The position numbers were made by a program, and so were the translations under genes. From Massilia sp. CF038 (GTDB lineage: Bacteria > Pseudomonadota > Gammaproteobacteria > Burkholderiales > Burkholderiaceae_D), in assembly GCF_900129765.1 (NCBI RefSeq), contig NZ_FQWU01000002.1:186001-250000 (forward strand): DNA of 64,000 bases, given 5' to 3'. The notes under the pieces are model-generated. The model was not told the origin of the DNA. It was given only the letters and a program-made list of their open reading frames with translations, and ran no database searches. Positions 1-8,447 of this stretch are shown here, one piece after another (positions within the stretch are counted from its first letter, which is position 1; every line of letters starts with the position of its first letter).

Positions 1-730
1 CGCCATCGTCCATTTTTTTGAAAACCGCATTGCGCACATTGGTGCGGTATTTCGAGGCCAGGCTGGCCAGGTAGTCGTCGTAATTTTTCCAGGCTGGGTT
101 CAGCGTCAGCACCATGTTTGGCTCGGTCTCGACGTAGCGGTAGCTCAAGTGCTCCAGGTGCGCGGCCTGCTCGCGGTGATGCGAGTGCAAGTCCTTGATC
201 ATGATGAAGTGGGTCTTGCCTTCCAGTTTTTCGGACTGGCGAATGCGGTACAGCACTTCGGCCACGCCGTGCCAGGCCAGCTTCGGGTCGGCGTCGGGCG
301 CCAGCGCAATGCCATGCTGGCCATAGGTCAGCAGATTGCCGCACGTGAGGATGCGCTGGGTGGTGCTTTTGGCCAGTTCATCGAGCTTGGCGCCGCGGTC
401 TTTCTCCGGCCGCAGCTGCGCCAGGCTGACGTCCGCCATCTGCATGTAGATCGCTGCCAGCGGCCGGCGCTCTTCGCCCACGCCACTGAAAACGAGGGCA
501 TAGCGCGGCGACAGATTCAGCGGCAGCACCTTTTCCAGCGCTTTCAGATAGGCGGCCGACATGAAGAAGCCCGATGGTGCCGTCAAGGCCTGCCAGGCAT
601 CCTGATCGAGCATCTCGACCGCGTCGGCGATGGCGTAATACAGATCGGCGGGGCCGCGCAGCGCCTTGCGGACCTGCTTGCGCTCCTTGAGCGCGGATGC
701 GATGGACTTGATCTTGCCTGGGATTTTCAT
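1..730 (-). CDS. FemAB/GNAT-like acyltransferase (PF04339-like), 3' end cut by window edge
   Basis: The reading frame starts at the ATG 730-728 and runs off the left edge, so only about the first 243 residues are present. It begins MKIPGKIKSIASALKERKQV, and the last visible part has a Lys/Arg-rich stretch (ASKYRTNVRNAVFKK) of the kind seen in FemAB/BioF2-like acyltransferases, where a phrase like 'KYRKNIRR' is common. Proteins of this type (often labelled peptidogalycan biosynthesis or GNAT family) transfer acyl or aminoacyl groups, usually with unknown substrate. There is no signal peptide, so it is probably cytoplasmic. It is separated from the MaoC gene to the right by a palindromic repeat and is probably not in that operon. 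The family call rests on the visible half only. Confidence 0.65.
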   Translation of the reverse strand, partial: MKIPGKIKSIASALKERKQVRKALRGPADLYYAIADAVEMLDQDAWQALTAPSGFFMSAAYLKALEKVLPLNLSPRYALVFSGVGEERRPLAAIYMQMADVSLAQLRPEKDRGAKLDELAKSTTQRILTCGNLLTYGQHGIALAPDADPKLAWHGVAEVLYRIRQSEKLEGKTHFIMIKDLHSHHREQAAHLEHLSYRYVETEPNMVLTLNPAWKNYDDYLASLASKYRTNVRNAVFKKMDDG

Positions 731-789
731 GCGTGATTATGCAAAATTGATAACATATGCAGTCTACACGCGCGGCTGCAAACCAGCAA

Positions 790-881
790 CATCGCCACCG
801 CGAAGGCGCCGGCGCCATGGCCCTATTCCACCAGCCGAATTCGCAGACGTGGTGTGGGCCCCCGCCTTCGCGAGGGCGATG
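790..881. repeat. REP-like imperfect palindrome
   Basis: Two imperfect inverted arms, catcgccaccgcgaaggcg (790-808) and cgccttcgcgagggcgatg (863-881), lie in the gap between two leftward genes. The arm is a diverged form of the catcgtcctcgcgaaggcgg element that makes perfect long palindromes at 36.8 and 52.1 kb. It is probably an old copy of the same dispersed family and could fold as a stem-loop in transcripts. Confidence 0.6.
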
Positions 882-890
882 GGCGGCTGT

Positions 891-1346
891 TCAGGGGTAG
901 CGGCGCAGCAGCAGCTCTGCCACGCACACGGGTTTGTCACCGCCTTCGCGCTCGACCAGCACGTGCCATTCCAGCTGGGCGCCCTCGTCCAGATCGTCGA
1001 TGCGGGCCAGCGTCAGGCGCGCGCGCACGCGGCTGCCAACCGGCACCGGCGCCGGGAAACGCACCTTGTTCAAGCCATAGTTAATGACCATGGTGGCGTC
1101 GACCATGCGAATGGTTTTTTCAAACAGTGCCGACAGCAGCGACAAGGTCAGAAAGCCATGCGCAATCGGACCGCCGAAGGGCGACTCGGCCTTGCTGCGG
1201 GCCAGATCCACGTGAATCCATTGATGGTCGTCGGTGGCGTCGGCAAACTGGTTGACGCGCTCCTGGACAATCTCGATCCAGTCCGACACTGCCAGTTCCT
1301 GGCCCACCAGCGCGCGCATCTGCGCCAGGGTGGCGAATTCACGCAT
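891..1346 (-). CDS. MaoC-like hot-dog (R)-enoyl-CoA hydratase
   Basis: A 151-residue protein with the hydratase-type hot-dog fold. The motif region DDHQWIHVDLARSKA followed by FGGPIAHGFLTLSL matches hydratase 2/PhaJ/NodN-type MaoC proteins; the Asp and His in D-x4-H are the expected catalytic pair. The chosen start is the ATG 1346-1344, giving MREFATLAQMRALVG; the frame is open further upstream but that part has no family similarity and would overlap the previous gene more. This start overlaps the end of the upstream MaoC gene by 8 bases, implying translational coupling. As the last gene of an ACAD-ACAD-MaoC-MaoC operon it probably hydrates the enoyl-CoA made by the two dehydrogenases, perhaps as a heteromer with its neighbour. 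The substrate is unknown. Confidence 0.85.
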   Translation of the reverse strand: MREFATLAQMRALVGQELAVSDWIEIVQERVNQFADATDDHQWIHVDLARSKAESPFGGPIAHGFLTLSLLSALFEKTIRMVDATMVINYGLNKVRFPAPVPVGSRVRARLTLARIDDLDEGAQLEWHVLVEREGGDKPVCVAELLLRRYP

Positions 1347-1800
1347 CGGCGCCTCCGCCTGGGCGTCGCCCGAACATGCCCATCCCCTCAATGGTGCACA
1401 CCAGTTCCCCGCGCTGGTTGTGGGCGCGCCAGGTCGACCAGACCACGCCGCGGTCGGGCTTCGAGCTCGATGCCTTGACGGCCGTGGTCAGGTAGCTGAC
1501 GGTGAGCGTGTCGCCGGCGCGCACTGGCAGGATCCAGCGCACTTTGTCCAGGCCGGGCGAGCCCATGCTCGAGGCGCTGGCCATCATGCCGTCCACCACC
1601 AGCCGCATCATCAGGCTGCAGGTATGCCAGCCGCTGGCAATCACGCCGCCGTAGGGCGACGCGGCAGCGGCTGCATGGTCAATGTGAAAGGGCTGCGGAT
1701 CGAACTGGGTGGCAAAGGCGATGATCTCGTCTTCGCTGACGGTGCGCGAACCGAGCGCCACTTCCTGCCCTGGAAAAAAGTCCTCGAAATACCAGCTCAT
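1339..1800 (-). CDS. MaoC-like hot-dog dehydratase
   Basis: A 153-residue single hot-dog domain protein starting MSWYFEDFFPGQEVALGSRT. The region FDPQPFHIDHAAAAASPYGG followed by VIASGWHTCSLMMRL is typical of the MaoC family. The start ATG (1800-1798) overlaps the stop of the preceding acyl-CoA dehydrogenase in an ATGA arrangement, so the two are translationally coupled. The match to the hydratase catalytic motif is less clean than in the next MaoC gene. That would fit a catalytic/non-catalytic pair, as known for steroid side-chain hydratases of the ChsH1-ChsH2 type. Pairing is inferred from gene order only. Confidence 0.82.
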   Translation of the reverse strand: MSWYFEDFFPGQEVALGSRTVSEDEIIAFATQFDPQPFHIDHAAAAASPYGGVIASGWHTCSLMMRLVVDGMMASASSMGSPGLDKVRWILPVRAGDTLTVSYLTTAVKASSSKPDRGVVWSTWRAHNQRGELVCTIEGMGMFGRRPGGGADA

Positions 1801-2912
1801 TCGAGCACCCCTTCGGCGAAGCCGGGCTGCGCAATGAAGCGCTGCAGGTGGTGGTCGGAGTCGCCCAGCGTCAGTTCGATCATGGTCAGGCGCTTGAAAT
1901 GGTGGGCGGCCGGCAGCTCGTCCGTCACGCCCATGCCGCCGTGCAGCTGCACCGCCTGCTGGCCGACGAACTTGAGCGCCTGCCCGACCCGGAACTTGGC
2001 GGCCGATACGGTGCGGCGCCGCTCCAGCGCATCTTCGGCCGCCATCTTGACCGCTGCCAGCAAGGCCATGGAACGGGCTTGCTCGAGGTGGATGTACATG
2101 TCGGCCATGCGGTGCTGCAGCGCCTGGAATTTGCCGATTGGCGCACCAAATTGGGAGCGGGTTTTCAGGTAGTCCAGCGTGGCCGCGAAGATCGCTTCCA
2201 TTGCGCCCAGCGCTTCGGCGCACAGCAGCGTGGCGCCATAGTCGGCGCAGTGGTCCAGCAAGTCCGCGCCGCCCAGCAATGCCGAGGCAGGCAGCTGCAC
2301 CTGTGTGAACACGATGCTGGCGGCACGCTGGCCATCCAGCGTGCGGTGATCGGTGATGGCCACGCCAGCTGCATCGGCCGGCACCACGAACAGCGCAATC
2401 CCGTCAGCGCTGCGCGCGGACACAATCAGGTAGCCCGCCTGGGCGCCGTGAATGACTGCTGTCTTGGCGCCGTCGAGCACATAGCCGTTGCCATTTGCCG
2501 CTGCCTGGGTCGTGATGGCAAACAGGTCGTGGCGGGCCTGCCGTTCGTTCAGCGCGCAGGCGAGCTTGAGTTCACCGGCAGCGACCTGCTCGAGCAAGGC
2601 ATCGTGCCCACCACCGTGTTTCAGAAAATGCGCACCGAGCACCGTGGCCAGGTACGGTTCCACCACCAGGCCGCGCCCCAGCTCCTGCATCACCACAAAC
2701 ATGTCGACCGCGCTGCCGTTGAAGCCGCCCTGCTCTTCCGGCACCGGCAAGGCCGTCATGCCCAGTTCGGCCAGTGTGCTCCAGGCGGTGGCGGATACGC
2801 CGGCCGGGGACGCGATGATCTTTTTACGTTCGTCGAAACTGTAGTCTTTGTTCACCCAGCGCTTGAGGGCATCGGCAAACTGCAGCTGTTCTTCCTTGAA
2901 GTTGAAGTCCAT
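1797..2912 (-). CDS. acyl-CoA dehydrogenase family protein (short paralogue)
   Basis: A 371-residue acyl-CoA dehydrogenase. It has the N-terminal helical domain, a central beta domain and a C-terminal region with the flavin-contacting QLHGGMGVTDE motif, then a helix ending HHLQRFIAQPGF. It should oxidise an acyl-CoA to the 2-enoyl-CoA with FAD, passing electrons to ETF. The start is the ATG at 2912-2910, preceded by a GAGGG ribosome-binding sequence at good spacing; a TTG six bases upstream sits too close to that sequence. It lies 10 bases downstream of a second, longer dehydrogenase and overlaps the MaoC gene by 4 bases. Adjacent long and short paralogues of this kind often form alpha2beta2 heterotetramers. 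Substrate not determinable. Confidence 0.9.
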   Translation of the reverse strand: MDFNFKEEQLQFADALKRWVNKDYSFDERKKIIASPAGVSATAWSTLAELGMTALPVPEEQGGFNGSAVDMFVVMQELGRGLVVEPYLATVLGAHFLKHGGGHDALLEQVAAGELKLACALNERQARHDLFAITTQAAANGNGYVLDGAKTAVIHGAQAGYLIVSARSADGIALFVVPADAAGVAITDHRTLDGQRAASIVFTQVQLPASALLGGADLLDHCADYGATLLCAEALGAMEAIFAATLDYLKTRSQFGAPIGKFQALQHRMADMYIHLEQARSMALLAAVKMAAEDALERRRTVSAAKFRVGQALKFVGQQAVQLHGGMGVTDELPAAHHFKRLTMIELTLGDSDHHLQRFIAQPGFAEGVLE

Positions 2913-2922
2913 GTTCAATCCC

Positions 2923-4113
2923 TCACAGGCCCAGAATCATCTGGGTGATGATGTTGCGTTGAATCTCGTTGGAGCCACCGTAAATGGAGGTCTTGCGGAA
3001 ATTGAAGTAGTACCCAGCCAGCGGCGCGCCATCGTCGTCGCCTGCGGCACTGTGTTCGGTGGCCGATTCCAGGTAGGCCGGATCGAACGGCAGCGCCATC
3101 GGCCCCGCTGCTTCGACCATCAGTTCGGTCAGCGTCTGCTGGATGTCGGTGCCGCGTACCTTGAGCACGGACGCTTCCGGCCCTGGCGCCTTGTGTTCCT
3201 GCGCCAGCACGCGCAAGACCGTCATTTCCAGCGCCATCAGTTCGATTTCCAGCGTGGCCACCTTGGCGGCAAACAGCGGGTCGGCCATCAGGCTCTTGCC
3301 ATTTTTGGTCTGGGCACCTGCGTAGCGCTTGAGGAAGGCCAGCTCGCGCTTGGATCGGCCCACGGCGGCAATCCCGGTGCGCTCGTGGCCCAGCAGGTAT
3401 TTGGCATAGGTCCAGCCGCGGTTTTCCTGGCCCACCAGATTGGCGACCGGTACCCGCACATTGTCGAAGAAGACTTCATTTACTTCATGGTCTTCGTCGA
3501 GCATGATGATCGGGCGCACGGTGACGCCGGGACTCTTCATGTCGATCAGCAGGAAGGAAATGCCTTCCTGCTTGCGCACCGTGCTGTCGGTGCGCACCAG
3601 GCAAAAGATCATGTCGGCATGCTGGGCCAGCGTGGTCCAGGTTTTTTGCCCGTTGACGATGTAGTGATCGCCATCGCGCACGGCGGTGGTCTTGAGCGAC
3701 GCCAGGTCGGAACCGGAACCGGGCTCCGAATAGCCCTGGCACCACCAGTCCTCACAGGACAGGATGCGTGGCAGGAAATGGGCTTTTTGTTCGGCACTGC
3801 CAAACGCCATGATGACCGGCGCCACCATGTTGACCCCGAACGGCAGAATCGGCGGGGTGCCAGCGCGCGCGCACTCTTCATCAAACAAGTGGCGCTGCAC
3901 CGGGGTCCAGCCGGGGCCGCCGAATTCGGCCGGCCAGCCGGGCGCAACCCAGCCCTGCTCGGCCAGGATCTTGTGCCAGCGCACATAATCCTCGCGCGAC
4001 AGGCGCAGATGCTTGCGCACCTTGTGCTGCAAGTCGGCCGGCAGCTTGGCATCGAGGAAGGCACGCACGTGATCGCGGAAGGCCAGATCCTCGCTCGAGT
4101 AATTCAGGTCCAT
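2923..4113 (-). CDS. acyl-CoA dehydrogenase family protein (long paralogue)
   Basis: A 396-residue FAD-dependent acyl-CoA dehydrogenase and the first gene of a four-gene leftward operon. Visible landmarks are the N-terminal WPAEFGGPGWTPVQ segment, the flavin/substrate loop GYSEPGSGSDLASLKT, the NGQKTWTT strand and the C-terminal KTSIYGGSNEIQRNIITQMI. It catalyses alpha,beta-dehydrogenation of an acyl-CoA, probably of a branched, cyclic or side-chain substrate, since the family resembles FadE-type proteins used for such compounds more than classical fatty-acid dehydrogenases. The following genes (second dehydrogenase, two MaoC hydratases) supply the next beta-oxidation step; no thiolase or CoA ligase is in view. 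The link to a specific pathway is inference. Confidence 0.92.
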   Translation of the reverse strand: MDLNYSSEDLAFRDHVRAFLDAKLPADLQHKVRKHLRLSREDYVRWHKILAEQGWVAPGWPAEFGGPGWTPVQRHLFDEECARAGTPPILPFGVNMVAPVIMAFGSAEQKAHFLPRILSCEDWWCQGYSEPGSGSDLASLKTTAVRDGDHYIVNGQKTWTTLAQHADMIFCLVRTDSTVRKQEGISFLLIDMKSPGVTVRPIIMLDEDHEVNEVFFDNVRVPVANLVGQENRGWTYAKYLLGHERTGIAAVGRSKRELAFLKRYAGAQTKNGKSLMADPLFAAKVATLEIELMALEMTVLRVLAQEHKAPGPEASVLKVRGTDIQQTLTELMVEAAGPMALPFDPAYLESATEHSAAGDDDGAPLAGYYFNFRKTSIYGGSNEIQRNIITQMILGL

Positions 4114-4252
4114 ACAGTCTCCTTGTTATCGCCGCCCAAAAAAGCACGACCGTTCACAAGAATTGTACATGATCTGGATTGCTGCGCCATGCCGCCAAAA
4201 TGAAAAATGCCGCGCGCTGGAAAGCGGGCGGCACTGGCACGTTTTGGCAGAC

Positions 4253-4840
4253 TTACTTGCGGCGGCGGCCCAGCACCCCGGCGCCGAGCAAGCCAGCCAG
4301 CAGCAGCATGGCGCTGGCCGGTTCCGGCACCAGTACGGGTGGGGCCGGCAGAGCTTGCTGCGGTGCCTCTGGTGGCGTGGCCACGATCACGTCGACAATG
4401 TCGGTGGCTGGCGGGGTAACCATGCTCGCCTCATCGGCGTGGCCCTTGCCGCCGCCCTGGGCGACGTCGGTAAATGGCGGCGGTGCCGACGGGCCGCCAG
4501 TGACGCCACCGTTGCCAAGTTGCGAGGTGTCGGCCGGACCGTTGGTGAACACGCCGCCGGATCCATGCCCGGTCAGGTTGGCCGCACCGGAACCAGACAC
4601 GTTCGACAAGGTCGTCATTGACGGGCCGCCGCGGTCGCCGTAGCGGGCGTGCGTGGTAAAGGTGCCCGGGCCATTCATGACCAGCGGCTGCACCGGGTCA
4701 ATGGCGGCCGGCATGCTGACCGAATTGATCGACCAGGCCGGGCGTGGCCCGACCGGGGTGGCAGCGACGTCGACGAGACCGGCCTGGGCCAGCGATGCGG
4801 CGCCGCACAGGCCCGCGGCAAACAGGTATTTGACGACCAT
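4253..4840 (-). CDS. PEP-CTERM sorting domain protein
   Basis: A 195-residue exported protein. It has an N-terminal signal peptide (MVVKYLFAAGLCGAASLAQA), a Gly/Ser/Thr/Pro-rich low-complexity body, and a C-terminal tripartite tail: VPEPASA, a hydrophobic helix of Leu/Ala/Gly, and RRRK. This is the classical PEP-CTERM signal cleaved by exosortase EpsH/XrtA-type enzymes, which sorts the protein to the cell surface or exopolysaccharide matrix. An AAGGAG ribosome-binding site precedes the ATG at 4840. No function can be assigned to the body. The gene stands alone between the acyl-CoA dehydrogenase operon and the prc terminator; no exosortase is in the window. Confidence 0.9.
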   Translation of the reverse strand: MVVKYLFAAGLCGAASLAQAGLVDVAATPVGPRPAWSINSVSMPAAIDPVQPLVMNGPGTFTTHARYGDRGGPSMTTLSNVSGSGAANLTGHGSGGVFTNGPADTSQLGNGGVTGGPSAPPPFTDVAQGGGKGHADEASMVTPPATDIVDVIVATPPEAPQQALPAPPVLVPEPASAMLLLAGLLGAGVLGRRRK

Positions 4841-4937
4841 GGAAACGCTCCTTGATGTTGTTGATGTTAGGTTATTTGCATGGGTAAGCTGATGCTAGCA
4901 TCAGTAAAAAAAAGACAAGGTCCGATTGGCAGGGGCA

Positions 4938-4966
4938 AAAAAAAGAGGCTCCCTATGAGGAGCCCC
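4938..4966 (-). terminator. rho-independent terminator of the prc gene
   Basis: On the minus strand GGCTCC (4964-4959), a six-base loop and GGAGCC (4952-4947) form a GC-rich hairpin followed directly by a run of T (the A run at 4937-4944 on the plus strand). It lies about 60 bases past the prc stop codon and is oriented correctly for it. Confidence 0.85.
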
Positions 4967-5027
4967 TTCGTTCTTGCCAAACAAACTACATCTGTATCGA
5001 TTTTGTATGATCGACACAACAACTTTT

Positions 5028-7187
5028 TTAATCGACTGCCTTGTTTGGCATATACGGCATCAAACGTGAGGCCAGGCGGGTATCGGTCTTGACCATGCCG
5101 ACCACGTCGCTGAGGATATGCGCCGCTTCGTTGAGCATCACGTCCTTGGCTTCCTTGGCGGCCTTCTCAGCGGCCAGATCGGCCACCAGGGAGCGTTCGT
5201 CGCCTTGCAAACCGTCATCCTGGCGTGCGCGCTTCTTCTCGGCCAGCGCCTTGTTGCGCCCCGCGCCGACGACCTGCGATGCCTGGCGCTCTTCGCGCAG
5301 CTTGGCACGCGCTTCCTGGGCGTCGCGCTCCTTGCGGCGCACGGCCTCGTTCAGCGAAATCGAGTTTTCCTTGCGCAGCTTTTTCACTTCGGCCAGGTCT
5401 TCCACCAGGTACTGGAAGTCCTTGTCCTTGGCAACGCGGGCATCGTGGCGCTTTTGCACCTCGTCGATCACCGACTTCAGATTGCCGGCCGAGACGAAAG
5501 GCGCCGGTTTGATGTTGGTCCATGGCAAAGCGTTGTCATACGATGATTCGCCGAAGTTTTCTGCATCCGAGGTAACCGGCAGCTTGATGTCAGGCGTGAC
5601 GCCGCGCAACTGCGTGGTGCCACCGTTGATGCGGAAGAACTGCGCCACCGTCATCTTGAGTTCGCCATTCGGCACGCGCTGAATGTTTTCCAGCGGCAGC
5701 AATTGCTGGACGGTACCTTTGCCAAAGCTCGGTTCGCCAATGATCAGTGCGCGGCCATAGTCTTGCAGGGCGGCGGCAAAAATTTCGGAAGCCGAGGCCG
5801 AAGCACGGCTGATCAGCACGCCAACCGGACCATCCCAGGCCAGGCCTGCATTGGTATCGCTTTCAATGCGCACGCGGCCGTCGGCATAGCGCTGCTGCAC
5901 CACCGGCCCCTTGTCAATGAACAAACCCGTCATTTCAACCGCTTCGGACAGCGAACCGCCGCCGTTTTCGCGCAGGTCGATCAGCACATTGTCCACCTTG
6001 GCGCGTTTGAACTCGCCCAGGATGCGCGCCATGTCGCGGGTGGCGCTGCGGTAATCCTTGTCGCCGTTTTTGTGCGCGTCAAAGTCGTGGTAGAACGCTG
6101 GCAGCGTGATCACGCCAACCTTGCGTTTCTTGGCACCGTCCTGCACTTCAATGATCGATTTCTTGGCCGCCTGCGCTTCCATGTTGATCTTGTCGCGCAC
6201 CAGCACCACCGTGCTGTGCTTGGCATCCGGACCGGCATCGGCTGGCAGGATATCCAGGCGCACGGTGGAACCCTTGTCGCCGCGGATCAACTGCACCACT
6301 TCATCGATGCGCCAGCCCAGCACGTCGGTAAAGGCTGGATTGTCGCCCTGGCCCACACCCACGATACGGTCGCCCACCTTCAGCTTGCCCGACATCGAGG
6401 CCGGGCTGCCGGGCACGATTTCACGAATCACGGTGTAGTCTTCGCGCGATTGCAGCACCGCGCCAATGCCGTGCAGGGACAAGCGCATGGCAATGTCGAA
6501 GTTCTCGGCAGCGCGCGGGCCCAGGTAATTGGTATGCGGTTCGATCGCGGTGGCGTAGGCGTTCAGGAAGATCTGGAAGACGTCTTCGCTGTTGACCTTG
6601 CCAGTGCGGGTTTCATAATTCTCGTAGCGCTTGTCCAGCGTGTCGCGGATCGATTTATCGTCTTTGCCGGCCAGTTTCAGGCGCAGCCAATCGTTCTTGA
6701 CGCGCTTGCGCCACAAATCGCGCGATTCTGCCTCGGTTTTGGGCCAGGCCGATTTTTCACGGTCAAGCTCAATACGCTCGTCCACGGTGAAGTCCTGCTT
6801 TTGCTTGAGCAAGTCACGGGCATACGCGATACGGTCGGAAAAACGTTTCTGGTAGATGCCATAGATCTGGAATGGCACGGCGAGGTTGCCGGCACGGATC
6901 ATGTCATCGAATTTGGTGCGGTAAGCGCCAAACTGGTCAATATCGCTTTGCAGGAAACACAACTTGTCGCCGTCGAGGGACTTGAAATAGCGCTCGAAGA
7001 TTTTCTCGGACATGGCGTCATCCAGCGGCACCGCCTTGTAGTGCTCCCTGGTCAACACTTCGGCGGCAATCATGGCCGCCTGCGCCTGCAGCGCTTCCGG
7101 CTTGAGCGGCAGCGCGCTCTTCTCGGGAATGGCTGCCTCGCTTGCAAAGGCAAACGCCACCGCCACCATCAATATTGACTTCTTCAT
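5028..7187 (-). CDS. prc: carboxy-terminal processing (tail-specific) protease, S41 family
   Basis: A 719-residue periplasmic protease of the Prc/Tsp type. Order: signal peptide (MKKSILMVAVAFAFASEA), an N-terminal helical region (about 40-240), a PDZ domain with SLHGIGAVLQ and GDRIVGVGQ (about 250-340), an S41 catalytic domain and a C-terminal helical domain rich in Lys/Arg/Glu. The Ser/Lys dyad is visible in RASASASEIFAAALQDYG and PSFGKGTVQQLL (about S465 and K490, 25 apart as in E. coli Prc). It degrades or trims proteins with exposed nonpolar C-termini and in E. coli controls the peptidoglycan hydrolase MepS. The start ATG at 7187 has a GGAG ribosome-binding site; the frame is open upstream, but that part has no protein character. 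It appears monocistronic. Confidence 0.95.
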   Translation of the reverse strand: MKKSILMVAVAFAFASEAAIPEKSALPLKPEALQAQAAMIAAEVLTREHYKAVPLDDAMSEKIFERYFKSLDGDKLCFLQSDIDQFGAYRTKFDDMIRAGNLAVPFQIYGIYQKRFSDRIAYARDLLKQKQDFTVDERIELDREKSAWPKTEAESRDLWRKRVKNDWLRLKLAGKDDKSIRDTLDKRYENYETRTGKVNSEDVFQIFLNAYATAIEPHTNYLGPRAAENFDIAMRLSLHGIGAVLQSREDYTVIREIVPGSPASMSGKLKVGDRIVGVGQGDNPAFTDVLGWRIDEVVQLIRGDKGSTVRLDILPADAGPDAKHSTVVLVRDKINMEAQAAKKSIIEVQDGAKKRKVGVITLPAFYHDFDAHKNGDKDYRSATRDMARILGEFKRAKVDNVLIDLRENGGGSLSEAVEMTGLFIDKGPVVQQRYADGRVRIESDTNAGLAWDGPVGVLISRASASASEIFAAALQDYGRALIIGEPSFGKGTVQQLLPLENIQRVPNGELKMTVAQFFRINGGTTQLRGVTPDIKLPVTSDAENFGESSYDNALPWTNIKPAPFVSAGNLKSVIDEVQKRHDARVAKDKDFQYLVEDLAEVKKLRKENSISLNEAVRRKERDAQEARAKLREERQASQVVGAGRNKALAEKKRARQDDGLQGDERSLVADLAAEKAAKEAKDVMLNEAAHILSDVVGMVKTDTRLASRLMPYMPNKAVD

Positions 7188-7290
7188 TCGATTTTCTCCG
7201 GGCGTAAAACGCATGATATCCACTGCCAACAATTCTAACAGCTTGGGCAGTATCGCAGAGCCAGCTTGCGCCATTTCTCTTAAGCGCAGC

Positions 7291-7833
7291 TTAGGTGAAC
7301 AGCCCCTGGTGCCAGGCCAGCCATGCCAAAGCGCCAAGAATGAGCGGCCAGGGCCAGGAGCGCAAGGCGATGCGCCAGTCCACCGCCGATGGCCAGAATG
7401 ACAGGAACTGGGGCGCCAGGCCAAAGGCGATGGCCAGATCCATGCTCTGGAAATGCCACGGCCCGCGGGTGCGCCACCAGGCCACCGCGAGCGGAATCAG
7501 AATGATCAGCAGCGGTGCCAGGGCAGTCGGCGCCGCGTTGTACCAGCGCACCCGGGTCAGGGTGACCGAGCCCAGCTGCCAGTGCGCGCCCTGGCGCCGT
7601 GGAATGATGGTCAGCGCGCCAGGCCGCGCGCCTGTAAGCCAGCCCACCAGCCAGTGGGCCAGCTCATGGCACATGGTGCCGGCAGCGATGAAGATGAAAA
7701 AGACGGGGTGCTTCGCCGCCAGCAGGCGAATCAACAGCGCCAGCGCCACCGAAGGCGCCAGATACAGCAGCAGGTCGGTATGCTGGCACAGGATGGCCGG
7801 CGCGGCGGCGCGGCAGGCGGCGGAAAAAGACAT
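7291..7833 (-). CDS. M50-like membrane metallopeptidase-like protein
   Basis: A 180-residue protein with about four or five hydrophobic segments. It carries HELAHWLVGWLTGARPG, an HExxH zinc motif (H56, H60) inside a membrane segment, as in site-2 proteases and related M50-like proteins. The family's second conserved motif (a distal Asp) is not obvious, so catalytic activity is uncertain. The start ATG at 7833 lies 16 bases after the thymidine kinase stop; an in-frame start further upstream would overlap that gene heavily. It probably acts in the inner membrane. It may be co-transcribed with tdk, although the functions are not evidently linked. Confidence 0.7.
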   Translation of the reverse strand: MSFSAACRAAAPAILCQHTDLLLYLAPSVALALLIRLLAAKHPVFFIFIAAGTMCHELAHWLVGWLTGARPGALTIIPRRQGAHWQLGSVTLTRVRWYNAAPTALAPLLIILIPLAVAWWRTRGPWHFQSMDLAIAFGLAPQFLSFWPSAVDWRIALRSWPWPLILGALAWLAWHQGLFT

Positions 7834-7849
7834 GGCCGCCGTTGCGCTG

Positions 7850-8401
7850 CTAGCCGGCGTAGAAGCAGCGCCCGCAGGCCTGGCGGTAGGACTCGTTGCC
7901 GCCAATGCTGACCTGCTCACCTTCGCGGATACGCCGGCCATGCTGGTCCACGCGCACGTTCATGGTGGCTTTTTTGCCGCAAGTGCAGATGTTCTTGAGC
8001 TCTTCGATGTCGTCGGCCAGAGCCAGCAGATAGGCCGAACCGGGGAACGGCTCACCCCGGAAATCGCTGCGCAAGCCGTAGCAGATCACGGGCACGCCGC
8101 GCACCTGGGCCAGCTGGTGCAATTGCTGCACCTGGGCGGTGGACAGGAACTGGGCTTCGTCGATCAGCACGCAGGCGACCTTGGGCGCTTCGGCCAGAAA
8201 ATCCGTGTCCGGACCGAAGGTATCAACCTGGCGCTGCGGCCCCAGGCGCGAGGTCACATTGCCCACACCATAACGGCTGTCGATCACGGCGGTGTACAGC
8301 GCCACCTTCTGGCCCTGCTCTTCGTAGTTGTGGGCCACCTGCAGCATGGCCGTGGATTTACCGGCGTTCATCGCCGAATACCTGAAATAAAGTTTTGCCA
8401 C
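7850..8401 (-). CDS. tdk: thymidine kinase, type II
   Basis: A 183-residue thymidine kinase that phosphorylates thymidine to dTMP with ATP in the salvage pathway. It has the Walker A loop SAMNAGKSTAML near the N-terminus, the DEAQF Walker B/active-site segment (VLIDEAQFL), the lasso-type CTCGKKA zinc site completed by CGRCFYAG at the C-terminus, and the usual length of E. coli-type enzymes. The start is ATG 8401-8399. It sits alone behind the penicillin acylase gene with a 46-base gap. Confidence 0.96.
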   Translation of the reverse strand: MAKLYFRYSAMNAGKSTAMLQVAHNYEEQGQKVALYTAVIDSRYGVGNVTSRLGPQRQVDTFGPDTDFLAEAPKVACVLIDEAQFLSTAQVQQLHQLAQVRGVPVICYGLRSDFRGEPFPGSAYLLALADDIEELKNICTCGKKATMNVRVDQHGRRIREGEQVSIGGNESYRQACGRCFYAG

Positions 8402-8447
8402 TGCGTGATCCTGTACCGTAAGTGCGCGAATTATAGCAAGCGCGGCG

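Noticed and set aside
5703-7178. 491-codon open frame on the plus strand
   Set aside because: It is antisense to prc, which has a full set of motifs and a terminator.
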